DNA of 64,000 nt from Helopsaltes ochotensis (taxonomy: Eukaryota > Chordata > Aves > Passeriformes > Locustellidae): assembly GCA_013400155.1 (NCBI GenBank), contig VXBM01000287.1:131713-195712 (forward strand), in the 5' to 3' direction. The notes under the pieces were generated by a model. It saw nothing but the letters and a program-made list of their open reading frames with translations, made no database searches and had not been told where the DNA came from. The position numbers were made by a program, and so were the translations under genes. This document shows positions 1-11,893 of this stretch, one piece after another. Within the stretch, counting starts at the first letter, position 1. Each line of letters begins with the position of its first letter.

Positions 1-566
1 AAGTAGTTATCTCTTGAAATCAATTTCTTACAAGAAAAAATTAAAAAAAAAAATGAAGAGGCACAAGAATGTTTACTAATGGTGAGACTAATTTATGCAG
101 CTGTTCAGTGTAGCAGCAGCATTTAACTGCTTGGTGATGGTTCAAAAATGTCTCCTTGTACAATTGTGCATAGCTGCTGCTCAGTACCAAAGAGGAGATG
201 AAGTAACCAAAAGATACTACTTTTTTCCCTTTAACTCCTTCTTTAGCTTTCCACATGTAATTGCTGGTATTGTGTTCATCTCCACACTATTAAAGTTTCA
301 GTTTTGAACTTATATAACAAACACTAGAAGTTGTATCCAGTTTTGTGATCACAACATAAAAACACTGATTTTTCTCATTATCTTCTCAAAATTTATTGTA
401 ATGATATCAAGATTTTTTTAAAGATTTTATTTGGGATGTGGAAATTGAATTATTTTATTCTGAAAAAAAACAGAACAACATTTTATTTTCAGTGTAAACT
501 TACTTATTTCTGGGGACCTTTCCTGAAAATTAAACTATTCATAAGGGAAAGCACAATCTGATACCA

Positions 567-611
567 GAGTTCATTGTGGCATCATGGACTCAATGACACC
601 ACAATGAACTC
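567..611. repeat. Short inverted repeat, 13-nt perfect arms
   Basis: gagttcattgtgg at 567-579 is the exact reverse complement of ccacaatgaactc at 599-611, with a 19-nt spacer that itself partly pairs. No associated gene or mobile element is recognised. Confidence 0.85.
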
Positions 612-1514
612 AAGAACTCAATGCTTTTGTTTTCCAGTGTATTTCACATTTTGACGGGTTATATAGCAAAATCATATATGCTGTTTAATGAATGATTTTT
701 TAGAAAGTAATTTAATTTTAAGCATATACTGAATTGTGGTAAAAATACACTCATTGCAGTGATACCTTAAGTAGTTCTACTGTTTCTCATTCATGCATTT
801 TTTTGTCAGTATGGTCATCTGCTTCTCCCTCTTCTTGACACATTCAGGTCATTGAAGAATTTCCTGAGGGTGCTGAGGGCTTTCATATATTGTTAGATGT
901 GTCTATTACAGAGTTCAGGTAACAAATTTTCGTCCTGAAAATTTATGTAGACTCGAAGAGTTCTAGAGTTTTTAATAGTTTGGTGGTTTTTTTCCCCAAA
1001 GCTTTATCAAGTTTGCAAACTGCTTAATTGGGAGGAAAAACATGAGAGAGCAGTATTTATATACTTAGCTGAAAAGAAATGCAGTTTTTCTTGTCTGAAT
1101 AGTCTACTTATGGTTACATGCTAAGATTCTAATAATTAGAGACCAAAGATTTGGGGACAGGATTTTGGAGGGAATTTTGTTAGGGCTCATAGAAAATCTC
1201 TCAGTAACTTAGGATCTTGATGACAAGTGTGCATGGATTCTTTTGTGATGAATCAGCTTCTTTTTCTCCACATACCTCTGGAAAAAATGTGTGTAAATTG
1301 TAAGACTTGTACTTTCTGTTACTTGGGGAAAAAAAACAGGATGTCTGAAATCAGAAGAAAACATGCTATACACTGGAATGATAGATTTTCAGTTGGTATG
1401 GATTTACACTAAAGCAGATTTAACTGTGTTAATTTTTAACTACTAAAGTACTGAATATGAGTGGTATATTTTCCAGTGTTTTCAAAGCATTTAAAATAAG
1501 CAAGAAGGTCATCA

Positions 1515-2311
1515 GGAGTAGTTAGCATGGATTCACCAGGGGAAAGTCACGCTCAGGCAGCCGTATGCTGCTAGTGATGAAATGACTCACTTGGTAGGTG
1601 AGAGGAGGGCAGTGTATCTCGTCCACCTTGACGTCATTAAGGCTTCCAACAGTCTCCTGTGGCATCTTCACAAAGAAGCTGACAAAGTGTGGGCTGAAAA
1701 CTGACTGACTGGCTGAACTCAGAGGCACAAAGCCTGACTGGAGAACAGTAGCTAGCAGTGTACCCCAGTGGTTAATACTCCTGTGCAACATCTTCATTAG
1801 TGATTGGGATTATGGAGCAGAGTGTACCCTCAGCAAATTCGCAGATCTGGGTAGAGTGACTGATGTGCCAGACGGTCACGCTGCTGTCCAGAGGGACCTC
1901 AACAGGAGAAATGAGTGGACAGGAACCTCATGAAGCTTAATAAGGAAATAAGGAAAAATGCTAAGCCCTGCACCCATGGCAAACAACCCCGTTAGGAGTT
2001 TATGCTGAACGCCACCCAGCTGGAAAGCAGCTTTGTGGAAGAGGACCTGGGGGCCTGGAAAGCACAGATTTGAACATGAGCTGGTGATGTGTCATTTGTG
2101 TCTACCTAAGGAAAAAACTGTTTTACTGTGAGAGTCACTGAATGCTGGTACAGGGTGCCCAGAGAGATAGTGAAGTCTCTAACCATGGAGAGCTTCAAAA
2201 GATGACTGGGCATGGTCCTGGGCTATTGGCTCTAGGTGGTTCTGCTTAAGCAGGGAGGTTGGACCAGATGACCTCCAGAGGTCCCTACCAACATAAAGAA
2301 TTCTGTGAAAT
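1515..2311 (+). mobile_element. CR1 LINE fragment, 3' part, sense
   Basis: Non-LTR retrotransposon remnant with decayed reverse-transcriptase coding sequence. Recognisable pieces in order are the RT region around 1600-1700 (gtccaccttgacgtcattaa, caaagaagctgacaaagtg), the stretch near 1760-1830 ending in gtaccctcagcaaattcg, and ccagagggacctcaacagg near 1885. The non-coding tail near 2250-2300 reads ggaggttggaccagatgacc, followed by aattctgtgaa. The copy is 5' truncated, as is usual for CR1, and full of indels and stops, so it is inactive. Ends are approximate. Confidence 0.88.
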
Positions 2312-4584
2312 TTGCTTTGAGCATTTCTGTAGCTTTAGTCTATATATGCAATAGTGGAGTGGGTTTTTTCTGCCAGTAGACTTGTAAGTTAGGTAGCAAA
2401 TTGGGCAAACAGGTCGTGTCAGTGTGTAGGTTGAAAACAGGGCAGTCAGGCGGTGAGAAGCTACTGGATAGACATACTCAAGAGCTGAAGACTATTTTCA
2501 TTAGTGTTGCTGATTTAAAAAAGCAACTGTGGAGATAGCTGATTGTGTAAAATTCAGAGGTGTAAACAATATTAAGAAGTTGACCTTAAAGATTGATATA
2601 ACAGCCATGAGTTTACAGTCAGTCAGAAGGGCAATCACTTTTGGGTTTATGACTGATAGCTCCTGGAAATTCAGGAGAAATGAGGAAATGCCTGGATTCC
2701 CTGTTAATCATAGCTAGTACAATTAGTGTACTGAGGCTACACAGCCATGTACTAAGCAAGTGTGTATTACGAGAGATACAGTGAGGCATTTCTAGTGAAG
2801 TGTTGGAAAAACCAACTAGGGTGACTGTTTACAATTCCAAGGTCATGCATTGAAGAAACTTTACACTGGAGTGTGGTGATGGACAGAGCTGACAGTCATG
2901 GGATCCAAGAAAGCCATGAATGAATTTGGGATGGAAAGTAGAGGATGGTTTTCAACACCAGACCATTGAATCTTCATATGGGGATGGAGGGCATATAAAT
3001 AATATTAAGGCAGACTTCAGTAAATCCATGAAGGAGATTATAAAGCGCACTGCAGGAGCAGAAGAATTAGAGGAAACCTCCTGGTTTCTCTGTGTGTTGC
3101 AATGTCCAAAATGAAATGTCTTTGCTTCTCTCTATGTGCTGAATCCAGTCAGTGGCAGAAGAATTAAAGCTTGTAGAAGCATGCTTTTCCACTTCATTTT
3201 GAGCAGGTTTATCACACAAGAGCTGTGGATTTTTCTAACATGTTAGAACTGACAAACTTGTCAGCTATAAAATGCCACTGATATCAAGTATAGTTCTGCT
3301 TGCATAGTGGAACTCATAGTCAATCAAAAGCTGCAATAGAGCTATCTGTCCTGCTTTCTGTCAGAGTAATTAATTAAACCAAGAAACACAGAACCTGAGA
3401 TTTCTGATGTGATTGCAGCACTGGATGCTGTCTCAGAGTACAGGGCTAAATACTTCAGTGGACACCTAGGCAGCTTGCTCATTTTTGCTGCATCCCTTCC
3501 CTATAAGTGTTTCTAGGCAAATATATTATGAGCTTTCCACTTTGAACAGCTGATGCACAGCCTCTCTACATCATAGAAAAGCCTGAATAATGAGAAAAAG
3601 AAATCCTTTTAGTAAAGAAAAAAGTTCTACTTTATTGATATTTAAGCATTTTCATGTGTTTGTGGGTAGAAGTGCCTAAAGCATTTCTGAAGTTAATTCA
3701 GATATAAAACTTGCATTTCTGATTGGTTCTGAGCCACCTGGTTTTCTATTCTGTATTGAGTTAGAGGAAAAAAAATGCCAGATTGTTAATGGCAGTCTGT
3801 CTTGAGTGTTACCTCACCAAAGGTAAATATCAGAGAAAAATAGGTAAAAACTCATGGGAGGCAGTCACCTTAGGGTTTATGGACACTGAAAATCTAGTCA
3901 CTATAGTCAATGTAATTAATATAGTCCTAAAGGACATGTCTGCAGTAGATAGGTGAATTACTTTGCAAATTAACCTGTCTGTTTTCTACATTGATTGCGA
4001 AGTTTGACTTGGCTTTTAAAATGCTGAGAATTAAAGAAAACTGAACTGCTGTGTGACAGGCCATGTGAGATAGACTGCCATTGCTCAACAGTTCACAGTG
4101 TTCTCTAAGCCAAATTTCAAGTGCATTAGGGCTTTGTTTTAAGTAGGCTCTTATTTTTAAGTAGCATTTGTAACTGAAATAAAATTGCAGACTATGGAAA
4201 CATCTTTCTCCTGGGTTTTTAGACTTTGTGTCTGGACACTTATGAGCTCAAAATCAAGAACTTTTCCAGTTATGTCATTTATGATTCTGAGCCTTGGTTT
4301 TGGGTCATACATCACAGCTGTGTTGAAAAGATAGTTTACCTTTTTTGGTTTTGGACCCTACCTAATAATTTCCAAGGTTTTTGTTGGAAGAGTATTTTTC
4401 AGTATACACCCATCTCATTAGTTATCTCAGATATTCACAAGGAAATGGAAGTAATGTTCTGCTGGACTGTTCTAAAAGGTGATTACTTTTCAGAGGAATT
4501 GCAACAGTGGGATTATTATACAGAGTATTTAATGGTATTTCTGCACAGCTTCAGAACTTCAAAGTAATTGGAACCATTCAGTGG

Positions 4585-4632
4585 TTTTATTTCAGTAAAG
4601 CACTGTTCATTGTTTTTATTTCAGTAAAGCAC
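4585..4632. repeat. Short direct duplication, 19-nt unit, period 29
   Basis: The unit ttttatttcagtaaagcac occurs at 4585-4603 and again at 4614-4632, both perfect, separated by 10 nt. It looks like a small local duplication, perhaps replication slippage. No function is implied. The unit resembles a splice acceptor (tttatttcag), but no coding frame follows either copy. Confidence 0.8.
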
Positions 4633-4943
4633 CAAAGTAGTTGAAAAGTAGTATGTATAAATGTACATTCTAAAATTTAAAAATGGCATTTGAGAAGACA
4701 TAAGAGAAAAACTGGTGTTAAATTAGTGTAGTATAATTAATTTGGGTGCAGTTTTCTCTCAACTATGTCACAAGCCTTTCACCTGTTCAGTCTTCAGTAA
4801 ATTAAATTGTTTTAATGTGCTTGAGGAGTTGGAGAGAGATTTTTTCTGTTACTAGTATTCTCTTACTACATTATCACACATTTGCATTTATTTTACTTCT
4901 CTCGCAAAGTGTTGTATGTCTGAATAAATTAACTACTGAATTA

Positions 4944-5485
4944 TCATAGAATACCACGTTTGAAGGGACCTCAAGGATTATCTGGCCCAGCCTTTCCTGG
5001 CAAAAGCACAGTCCAGACAAGATGCCCAGTACCCTGTTCAGCTGGCTCTTCAAGGTGTCCATTGTTGAGTAGTCCACCACTTCCCTGGAGAGATTATCGC
5101 AACGACTGGTTTTTTTATTATGAAAATTTTTCCTTTTGTGTGAGGTCAGAATCTCCCTAGGAGTAACTTGTACCAGTTACCCTTGGATTTTCCATGTGAC
5201 TCCTTGTAGAAAGGGAGCCTTCAATCTGCATCTTTGTAACCACCTTCTAAATACTGGAACGTGGTGATAATGTGTCCGCTAAGCCCTGTTTTATCAAGGG
5301 TGAACACACTCAGCTCTCTCAGATATTTTTCTAGAATAGGCATCCTGGTCCTTTGGTAATCTTTGTGACCCTCCTCTGGACCCTCTCCAGTCTGTTGGCA
5401 TCTTTTTTGCATAGCGAGAACCAAACCTGGACACAATGTTCCTCTGGTGACCTGATGTGCTGAATAGAGTGGGATAATGACCTTT
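4944..5485 (-). mobile_element. CR1 LINE fragment, antisense
   Basis: The reverse complement matches the CR1 3' part. The left edge begins tcatagaat, the complement of the avian CR1 terminal repeat, followed by gggacctcaaggattatctg. Further in are gctggctcttcaaggtg, ctaagccctgttttatcaag and cctcctctggaccctctcc, the hallmark pieces of CR1 copies read backwards. It is decayed and 5' truncated; the right boundary near 5485 is approximate. Confidence 0.85.
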
Positions 5486-5996
5486 TTAGTTACAGATAGC
5501 TCTCAGTAGAGGTAGCACTGAGAATGAAAGAAAAAGCAAGAAGAAAAGATGCATGAAAACGTAAAGCAAATTCACTATAAGTCCATTTGTTTTGTGTGCC
5601 CAAAAAAATGACAAACTCTGCGTATTCAGCAATAAGAGCCATTGAAACTTTCCAGTGTGTGACTGTTCATGCCAGCTATTAATACCATCAATCTAGAGGC
5701 AGTCTGGAATGGTCTTTTCATTGCTGGTAGGTTTGTAAAGTGTCTACGTTGTGCTTCTTCAGCTGTATCTTCTGGTGGACAACAGATTTCTCCTGACAAA
5801 GGCCACCTTTGCTTATTGATAGTCTTATTCAATGTTGGTTTTAAATTGATGGAGAATTAATTTTAGAAGGGTGAATCATTTTTGGATCAGTTTTGTAATT
5901 ATGCTAGTCTGTTTTTAGGTGATGTCATAAAAGCAACTATTGAGTGTGTATCAAAGACTTCATAGCTTTGCTATTTTAACTGTGCCTAATTATAAT

Positions 5997-6062
5997 TAAA
6001 TGATACATGGATACAATAAATGATACATTAAATGATACATTAAATGATACATTAAATGATAC
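5997..6062. repeat. 12-bp minisatellite, about 5 copies
   Basis: The unit taaatgatacat is at 5997-6008. An 8-nt interruption (ggatacaa) follows, then three perfect tandem units at 6017-6052 and a partial unit to 6062. This is a small AT-rich tandem array likely to vary in copy number. The array reads through without a stop on the minus strand, but that is a consequence of the repeat and not coding evidence. Confidence 0.9.
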
Positions 6063-7165
6063 TAAATACTGAAGTATTTCCTTTCTTTTCTGTGGTAATT
6101 TCCTCTTCCCCACAAAAAATAATCTACAGTTAATTTTTGCAAAAATAGTATATAGCTGAAAAGAAATGTCCAGGAGATATTGAAACACTCAGTCTTGATG
6201 TAGAATATCAGAATGTTGTCTTAGTTCCAGTTGAAAATGTTTTGAATCAATTTGGGTTTAAATCAGCCTTTTTAGTGTCCCAAGGCAGCTTTAGTTAGAT
6301 GGTTCATGTCTTTCTCTTCCATCATGGCTTCGGCTCCACAGCTGGACTATATGTATCATTCTTCACTGCTGCCAAGTGAGTCTTTTGTTGTAGCGAGTCA
6401 GAAAGTAGGAAGACGTAACACAGTAGATCTTCTGCCAAGGAATATTAAATTTCCCATTATGTTTTTGAATTTTACAGATGAATTATTATGTTTAGGTGAA
6501 AATCAATTTTTATGGCTGTACTTTGTATAATCTTCACTAGGGAAATTTTGATATTTATTGCCTTTTCCAGTGCTCAAGATCCAAACACTGTCTAATAGTT
6601 AAAACTATTTGTTGACCTCTGTTACTGGTTAGGGTTAAACTAAGCTTGTGCTGGACATGCTACTTTGCTTTCAGGAATGGACGTTCAATGTACATTGGGA
6701 AGATAAAATGTCAAGCATCAATTTAGAACTCTTTTGGGAGACCTTCTTGGTGGTGCATTCTTGCCTGTAGTTTTGCATGTAATTTCTGAAACTCCCTGTG
6801 CAGCATACTTCAGCACGCCATGTATTAGTGTTCAGTGTCTTCAATGCTTTTAATTTAAGGAGATATTCCTCAAATTATCTTTCTGATTCCTGCTCTATGC
6901 TTAACATGCCTGTGGATGAAGAGACTTGTGTCTCCCACTGTAAAGATTTCTCTTCTGTTAGAGTGCCAGTTTCATAAGATTCTGGAGTTTTTAAACCATT
7001 AGTTTAAGTTGAGTTCTTTCTGTATTTTGGCAGGTACTTTACATTGCACTGACAACATAAAAGACTCAACAGAGCTGGCAGAAATGACCTGGCTTTGTAG
7101 ATTGAGCGTGCCAGGTTCTTGCTGATGTAACTACATGTGCAGCAATTCAAATAAGAACTTTTATT

Positions 7166-7226
7166 GCTGGTTTTTTGGGGGGTTTTTTTTGGGTTTTTTT
7201 TTAGATTTAGATTTTTTTTTTTTTAG
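7166..7226. repeat. G/T-rich low-complexity tract
   Basis: Alternating runs of T and G (a six-G run, a three-G run, and T runs of 6 to 14) with an atttag spacer. It is low-complexity strand-asymmetric sequence with no other feature visible. Confidence 0.7.
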
Positions 7227-10200
7227 CAATGGACCCAGCTCTCAAATTCAGGTGCTACCCCGAGGAAATTCTTCAGTTCATCTGGTTAATACTATGTATC
7301 TGAGCTGAACATAACCTGTTTTCAGTACCCTGTAATTTCAGTTCATTCTTCATTCAGGCATTTCACAGTAACTTCTCCTAACATATTACCTCATTAAATT
7401 TAGTAAATAAGACCTGTTCCACTTGGCTGCTTGCACCATTGGTTGTATTAAATAACTAATTAGATGCACAAGCCATTTAATAAAAAAAATTACACTCTCT
7501 ATGTTCTATAACCCAAACAATCTGACAGTTTTTGTAGCAGCTGTGAAGACACTATATTTGCTATAAGGTAGATTTTAATGGCTTTGTCAATGCAATATTT
7601 TGAAGCTGGGAATCCATCAGCATTTTAATGTCTGCGTATTATTTTACCTCTGCAGTTATTTCAAAAGCACACTCTGTTTTTCAGTTAATAAAAATTATAG
7701 CCTCAACATTTGAATTCTCCTCGTTTTGCTCATTTAAGCTTTTGTTTGCATCATTTTCCTGATGGATTAAGCAAGCAGCTGCTCTTTGATCATAGCATCT
7801 GTGCCCCTTATTTTGACTTGAATTTTCAAAATGTGCAGTTTGTGAAAGCTCTAAGCAAATGGATTTCTTTTGTTTGTCTTGTTCAAAAGAAAGGAGTTTG
7901 AAGACTATTAAGAGTACTACTGATGTACCGTCAGTGTTCTTACCATCTAGGATGTATCGTTGTTTTCCATACGTGGATGCAGGGTTCTTGGGAACTGACA
8001 AGGAGTATGACTACCTGAGAGAAATAGTTATTTGGTGGTCCATTAATGAAAGGGCTTTGGAGTAATTTTGCTATCTGAAATGCCAGTATAGATTGGTCTG
8101 ATCACTAGCTGAGAGTCACAGAAAATACAGGAAGATTGTGATGATGACATTCTTTTGATACTGACAGAAGAAACAAAAAGCAGAAGAAAATAGCCATCTA
8201 CACACAGTCAAATCTTGAGGGTAATAAAAATAAAGACTGTAGGCCAACTGTTATAAACATATATGCCATTACTTGTTTTGTGGTTTGTTTAATTGTTCTA
8301 GATTCGTGTCCTACATGGATACAGTTTGTGGTTTGGCACATTAAATCATATCCCAAAAAAGCAGACAGAAGCAAATTCAGTTGCTGATGTTTAAATTACA
8401 CAATACACAACTCACTAGCTTTTAGAATAAATATTGTAGTTTTTATTACCTGCTAACATTTAGGGGTATAGGTTTTCAAACTCCTGGGTTTGGTTTTATT
8501 TGCTATTTATTATTGCCATAAGTTTTTTTTTAAAAGTTGAATGTTGTAGCCTTCACGTCTTTTCCAAAACTCTTTGTACCTCATACATAGGGGTAAATAA
8601 AAATTAATTATTCTTGGTTCATCCAGCAATGACTGAATTCCACTGGTCTCAAAATCAGCATGAGGAGGTTGGTGTCAGTGACCTCTCCATCCTTTTTTTT
8701 TCCCTGAAAAAGGGAAGAGGAAGGTCTGAAGTGACAGATAGAGGTTTCTATTCCTCTTACATACTTAGGAACAAAATCATTGACAGGTGTTAGGAAACCA
8801 TTCAACAGCTACCAAGGGCAAAACTGGGGAAGACCCAGGATACCCTGGAGCTAACAGGGACCAAGCTGTCCCTCTGGGAAGAAAAAGGTGAGTCAAAAAA
8901 ATCCTGATTTATTCTCTGTGTACGTAAACCAAATGTTGCCATTCTTGTTGTATTCGGAGTTTGTCTCAGTGGTCACTCCTGTCCCTTGAAACCCTTTGCT
9001 AACTGTCCACCATATTTTGCTTATGTTGCTTCGTAGTTCACTGTGTAGCATTTATGAAATAGACATTTTCATCGACAAGTAGAAGTTCCTTTATGTTTCT
9101 TCCCTTGCATCTATTGAGAGAACAGTGCTGGTGAGGAGAAGGAGCAGGAAGCGTGGCTAACCACCCACAAAACAGAGTATTTAGTTTTACAGTGAAGATT
9201 CACATTCGCTCTCCATTTCTAACCTTTGATGCCAGTTCAAGTCAAATCAAGCCGGTGCTTATTGACTTGCCAGAGTTTCCTGACGGAAAACATTACTCTT
9301 GGCAAATTACAGAACGGCTAGGAGTATCAGACGAAATAATTGACGCTTCACTGCAGTAATATAAATGACCTAAATACCCAGTTCTAGTGGAGCCTTTGGG
9401 TGTGTTAAAATTTTAGACCTTGTGTACGGTACAAATTGCACACAATGTAAAAATGTCACATAACAAAATATCTAACAGTCTTATAAGGAACTCTATTAGT
9501 AAAAAAAATTCTCAGATAAATGTAAAGCCATTGTAATTACTGTTTTGTTGATGGCTAGTAGCATGTCATCTGTGTAACCCCTTTGGAAGAATGTTAACTT
9601 TCATCTTTTCAGCATGCTGGCACATCCCCAAGGCTATGAAAAATCGAGAGTCTGGGAATGCAAGAACTAAATGCATTTTCAAATGCTGCTTTTTTCACTA
9701 CATCTTTTGAGTTTATTTTTCTTTCTTTTTTTTCTCTACTTCCAGTAGCTTATTTTTTTACATGGTTTCTATAACTGAATAGCACTTCCTAATTGAAGGT
9801 GATTCAGATTTAACATCTTTCCCTTGCAAAAGTACTGCCGTGGCTTGTTGAGATGTTGAGCACCCACCTCACTTGCTAATTTCCATGGGAGCTGGAAGCG
9901 TTTAGCTTTCATTGGAAATAGCAGTCAAGATGTCTCAAGCAGAGGACTTAAAAGCTGTTGCTCTAAAAATGGAAGGCTGCTTTTGGAAACACAGTCCTAT
10001 ATTTGAAGTGGGGGTTTTTTGCTGTCTTAATTTGCTCCTTTTTAGTTTGATTCTGAATCAGCTTCACTGAGAGAAGTGGGGTAGGTATGTGGGGTGGGTT
10101 TCAGGCATGGATGTACCAAGGAGAGTGTGGAGGATGGGAGAGGAGTGCCAGGCCGTGACTGCTTGCTCTGGTGTCCCCCGCTGTGTGCCCTGGCAGTGCA

Positions 10201-11799
10201 CTGTGGCCATGGCTGTGCAGGCTGAACCATTGCAGACAGGTTTTAGCAGTGGCCCTACATACACCAAAGGTGAATATAAATAACTGTTTAAGATGCCATA
10301 TTTTAATATGATGATGTGTAGAGGTGATGTAGGTTCAAATTAGAGGCAGGTTTTGTTTTGTTGGCAAATTATACCCATCAGAGCCCCTGTGTGTGTTAGG
10401 ACTCAGGTTCTGGTAACTGCACTTACAGGGATGAGCTCCTTGGGCAGATTGACTTTGTTGGTGCAAAGCGATGTTTATTGGGCACCAGAGTCTGGTAACG
10501 TTGCAAGGGAATGGCACTTCTTTAAAATCCTGCCTGGTGTTGCTGTAGCATGCCTACATGATGATGATCCTTTAAGGTAGTTCTCAAAAGGAGGATTTCA
10601 GTAATGGAGAAGAAAGGTAGGTAAGAAGCTGAAGGATTTCCTGCTTTTACTTACCAGATTTTCAATTATTAATTGTCCAGAAGAGACACTAGGCAAAAGC
10701 ATGCATCTGCTAATTTTGCTTTGGCACTTAAATAATGTATTTAGATGTCATTTGAAATAAAGCAAATTTTAAGTGCTGAAAAGAGAAGGAACAAAAGAAT
10801 GAATGTAGAATTGAGAAATGTGAGGTTAGTAAGCAAGTTGAGGCCAGGGCAGTTGGTCTGACGTAGTCGCCTTCTTTCCTGCTTGAAGGTGCAGTGGAGA
10901 GGAGGTAATACGACTTATACAGCATCATACTTACAGCATTTCTGAGTTGTAAACCGCAATGCTAGCCATCTGTCCATTTTGAAGTAATGGAAAAGGATTT
11001 TTTTCCACAAAGGTTTCACATTGTTGTTCTTTTTTTTTCAGTTACTTCAAGTTTCAGGTTTGTTTCATTCAAGCTTTCTATTTTATTTCTGGAATGAATG
11101 TATGCATTTTAACTTGGATTTATAACCCCTCTTGATGCTTGTTTAGCCGTATGGAAATTCCTATCTCTCATTATTTGTATGGAGTCATATGTATACCACT
11201 CTAAAGGGATTTTTAATTTGTGATTCCTCCTGATCTGCTCAGCCAGCCATAATACCTTGGAGAAATATTCTGTCTTGAGGGAAGGAATAAAATTTATGAA
11301 ATAAAATTGATATGTGTGATCTATTCTTGAAGGTCATCCCCTCTTGTATCCGCCCTCTGTTTGCAGCCATGACAGGGATGTGTATAGATGAAAAGCAGGG
11401 TGAAACTCTGATTGCATCCTTTCCTTTCCTCACACATCCTATTTAGCAGCCTGTGCCTGAACATTTTAAAGGCCTGCTGCGCTGCATTACTGAAACTACA
11501 GGTCACAACAAACAATTATTCAAGTTAATTACTCTTTCCTCAATTGTGAAAGGCTTATATAAGGGTTTCTTTTAAAAACATGTATAATTGCCTTGAAGAA
11601 AAAACTGCTATTATTTGCAGCAGAGCATATTGTGTAATAGAAGTCAAAGCAAGACTCTACCCTGAAGCTTGCTCTCAGAGATAGTTTAGCCCAGATCCCC
11701 TAAAAATAAAGTCCTTTAGGGCAAGTTCATGCAGCTGCATGATGAGAAACTGCATTTTCAAACATCTACATTTTATTTCAGGGACCTATGGTATTTGAT

Positions 11800-11803
<4 letters not shown>

Positions 11804-11890
<87 letters not shown>
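11804..11890 (+). repeat. Poly(A) tract, 87 nt uninterrupted
   Basis: Pure A from 11804 to 11890, between gtatttgatgttt and gggagttcttt. There is no AATAAA within 40 nt upstream, no recognisable retroposed body, and no target-site duplication that I can find. CR1 elements do not end in poly(A), so they do not explain it. It may be an expanded microsatellite, or its length may be an assembly or sequencing effect. Confidence 0.9.

Positions 11891-11893
<3 letters not shown>

Noticed and set aside
7681..8001. 106-codon minus-strand frame overlapped by + frames
   Set aside because: Begins at TTG, with no recognisable motif and competing frames on the other strand. Nothing favours it as coding.
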